Notes under the pieces: model-generated | What the model was told of the DNA's origin: nothing | Seen by the model: the letters and a program-made list of their open reading frames with translations, nothing else | Databases searched by the model: none | Made by a program: the position numbers and the translations under genes | Origin: Actinomycetes bacterium | Lineage (GTDB): Bacteria; Actinomycetota; Acidimicrobiia; Spongiisociales; UBA5794 | DNA length: 5,025 nt | Direction of reading: 5' to 3' | Assembly: GCA_023336855.1 (NCBI GenBank) | Contig: JAMBLK010000173.1 | Span: 1 to 5,025, forward strand | In this document: piece by piece, positions 4,890 to 5,025 of the stretch | Numbering within the stretch: the first letter of the stretch is position 1 | Layout: the number at the start of each line of letters is the position of its first letter

Positions 4890-4904
4890 TGGTCGCTTCG
4901 CTCC

Positions 4905-4938
4905 AGTACTCAGTACTCAGTACTTGGTACCGAGTACT
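4905..4938. repeat. AGTACTC tandem/palindromic repeat, tuf-rpmG spacer
   Basis: Three AGTACT units at 7-base period (4905-4924) are followed by TTGGTACCGAGTACT. The ends AGTACTC (4905-4911) and GAGTACT (4932-4938) are inverted copies. Four more pairs (4913-4916 with 4927-4930) extend the stem across one A/C mismatch, leaving a 10-base loop. The first 22 bases are identical to 1138-1159 in the rplK-rplA spacer. On the minus strand it begins 5 bases after the tuf stop and has no uridine run. Confidence 0.8.
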
Positions 4939-4943
4939 CCTAT

Positions 4944-5025
4944 CTATTTGATGATCTTTACAACCCGGCCGGCACCAACCGTCCGGCCACCCTCACGAAT
5001 CGCGAACCGCAGGCCCTCATCCATC
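4944..5025 (-). CDS. tuf: Elongation factor Tu, C-terminal end (partial)
   Basis: The last 26 codons and a TAG stop of a gene whose 5' part lies beyond position 5025. The translation MDEGLRFAIREGGRTVGAGRVV ending in KIIK is the highly conserved C-terminus of EF-Tu domain 3 (consensus AIREGGRTVGAGVV/RVTKI). EF-Tu carries aminoacyl-tRNA to the ribosomal A site as a GTP complex. A tuf copy directly upstream of rpmG-trnW-secE-nusG recalls the tufB position of E. coli rather than the end of the rpsL-rpsG-fusA operon. This could be the only tuf or a second copy; the window cannot tell. Confidence 0.97.
   Translation of the reverse strand, partial: MDEGLRFAIREGGRTVGAGRVVKIIK

Overview
The window reads as one bacterial ribosomal and translation locus, with every gene on the minus strand. 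In transcription order (right to left) it holds: the 3' end of tuf (EF-Tu), rpmG (L33), a fused two-hotdog MaoC/HadAB-type dehydratase, an ECF sigma factor, a short membrane zinc-finger anti-sigma factor, tRNA-Trp(CCA), secE, nusG, rplK (L11), rplA (L1), and about 350 bases of non-coding leader that should precede rplJ-rplL beyond position 1. High GC content, GTG/TTG starts, a NusG with an acidic N-terminal extension, and a HadA/HadB-like dehydratase between rpmG and trnW-secE (as in mycobacteria, rpmG2-hadABC-trpT-secE-nusG) point to Actinomycetota. An early-branching class such as Acidimicrobiia is my guess; no marker in the window settles this.

Region 4944-3750 carries tuf, rpmG and the dehydratase. 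A palindromic AGTACT repeat lies between tuf and rpmG. A terminator-like hairpin lies between rpmG and the dehydratase. The dehydratase joins a non-catalytic N-terminal hotdog, where the catalytic His position is Trp, to a catalytic C-terminal hotdog with D-x4-H. It is the single-chain equivalent of the HadA-HadB heterodimer.

Region 3753-2816 is the least ordinary part. An ECF sigma gene starts inside the dehydratase stop (GTGA) and its anti-sigma gene starts inside the sigma stop (ATGA). The three genes are therefore very probably one translationally coupled unit set inside a housekeeping cluster. The anti-sigma factor has an HxxxCxxC zinc motif and one membrane helix but almost no extracytoplasmic part.

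Region 2815-1625 contains a spacer with a 21-base-period repeat and a plausible sigma-70 promoter. Then come tRNA-Trp, secE (best start TTG, set by a strong Shine-Dalgarno sequence) and nusG (TGATG overlap with secE). rplK and rplA follow, separated by a 14-bp perfect palindrome. Region 353-1 holds another palindrome directly after rplA, a candidate rplJ promoter, and a run of hairpins consistent with an L10 leader.

Together the genes serve elongation (EF-Tu, L33, L11, L1, tRNA-Trp), transcription processivity (NusG), protein export (SecE), fatty-acyl dehydration, and an extracytoplasmic stress switch. No clearly new system was found. The points most worth a second look are the coupled dehydratase-sigma-anti-sigma cassette and the AGTACT/AGTAGATC palindromes that occupy several intergenic gaps of this cluster.
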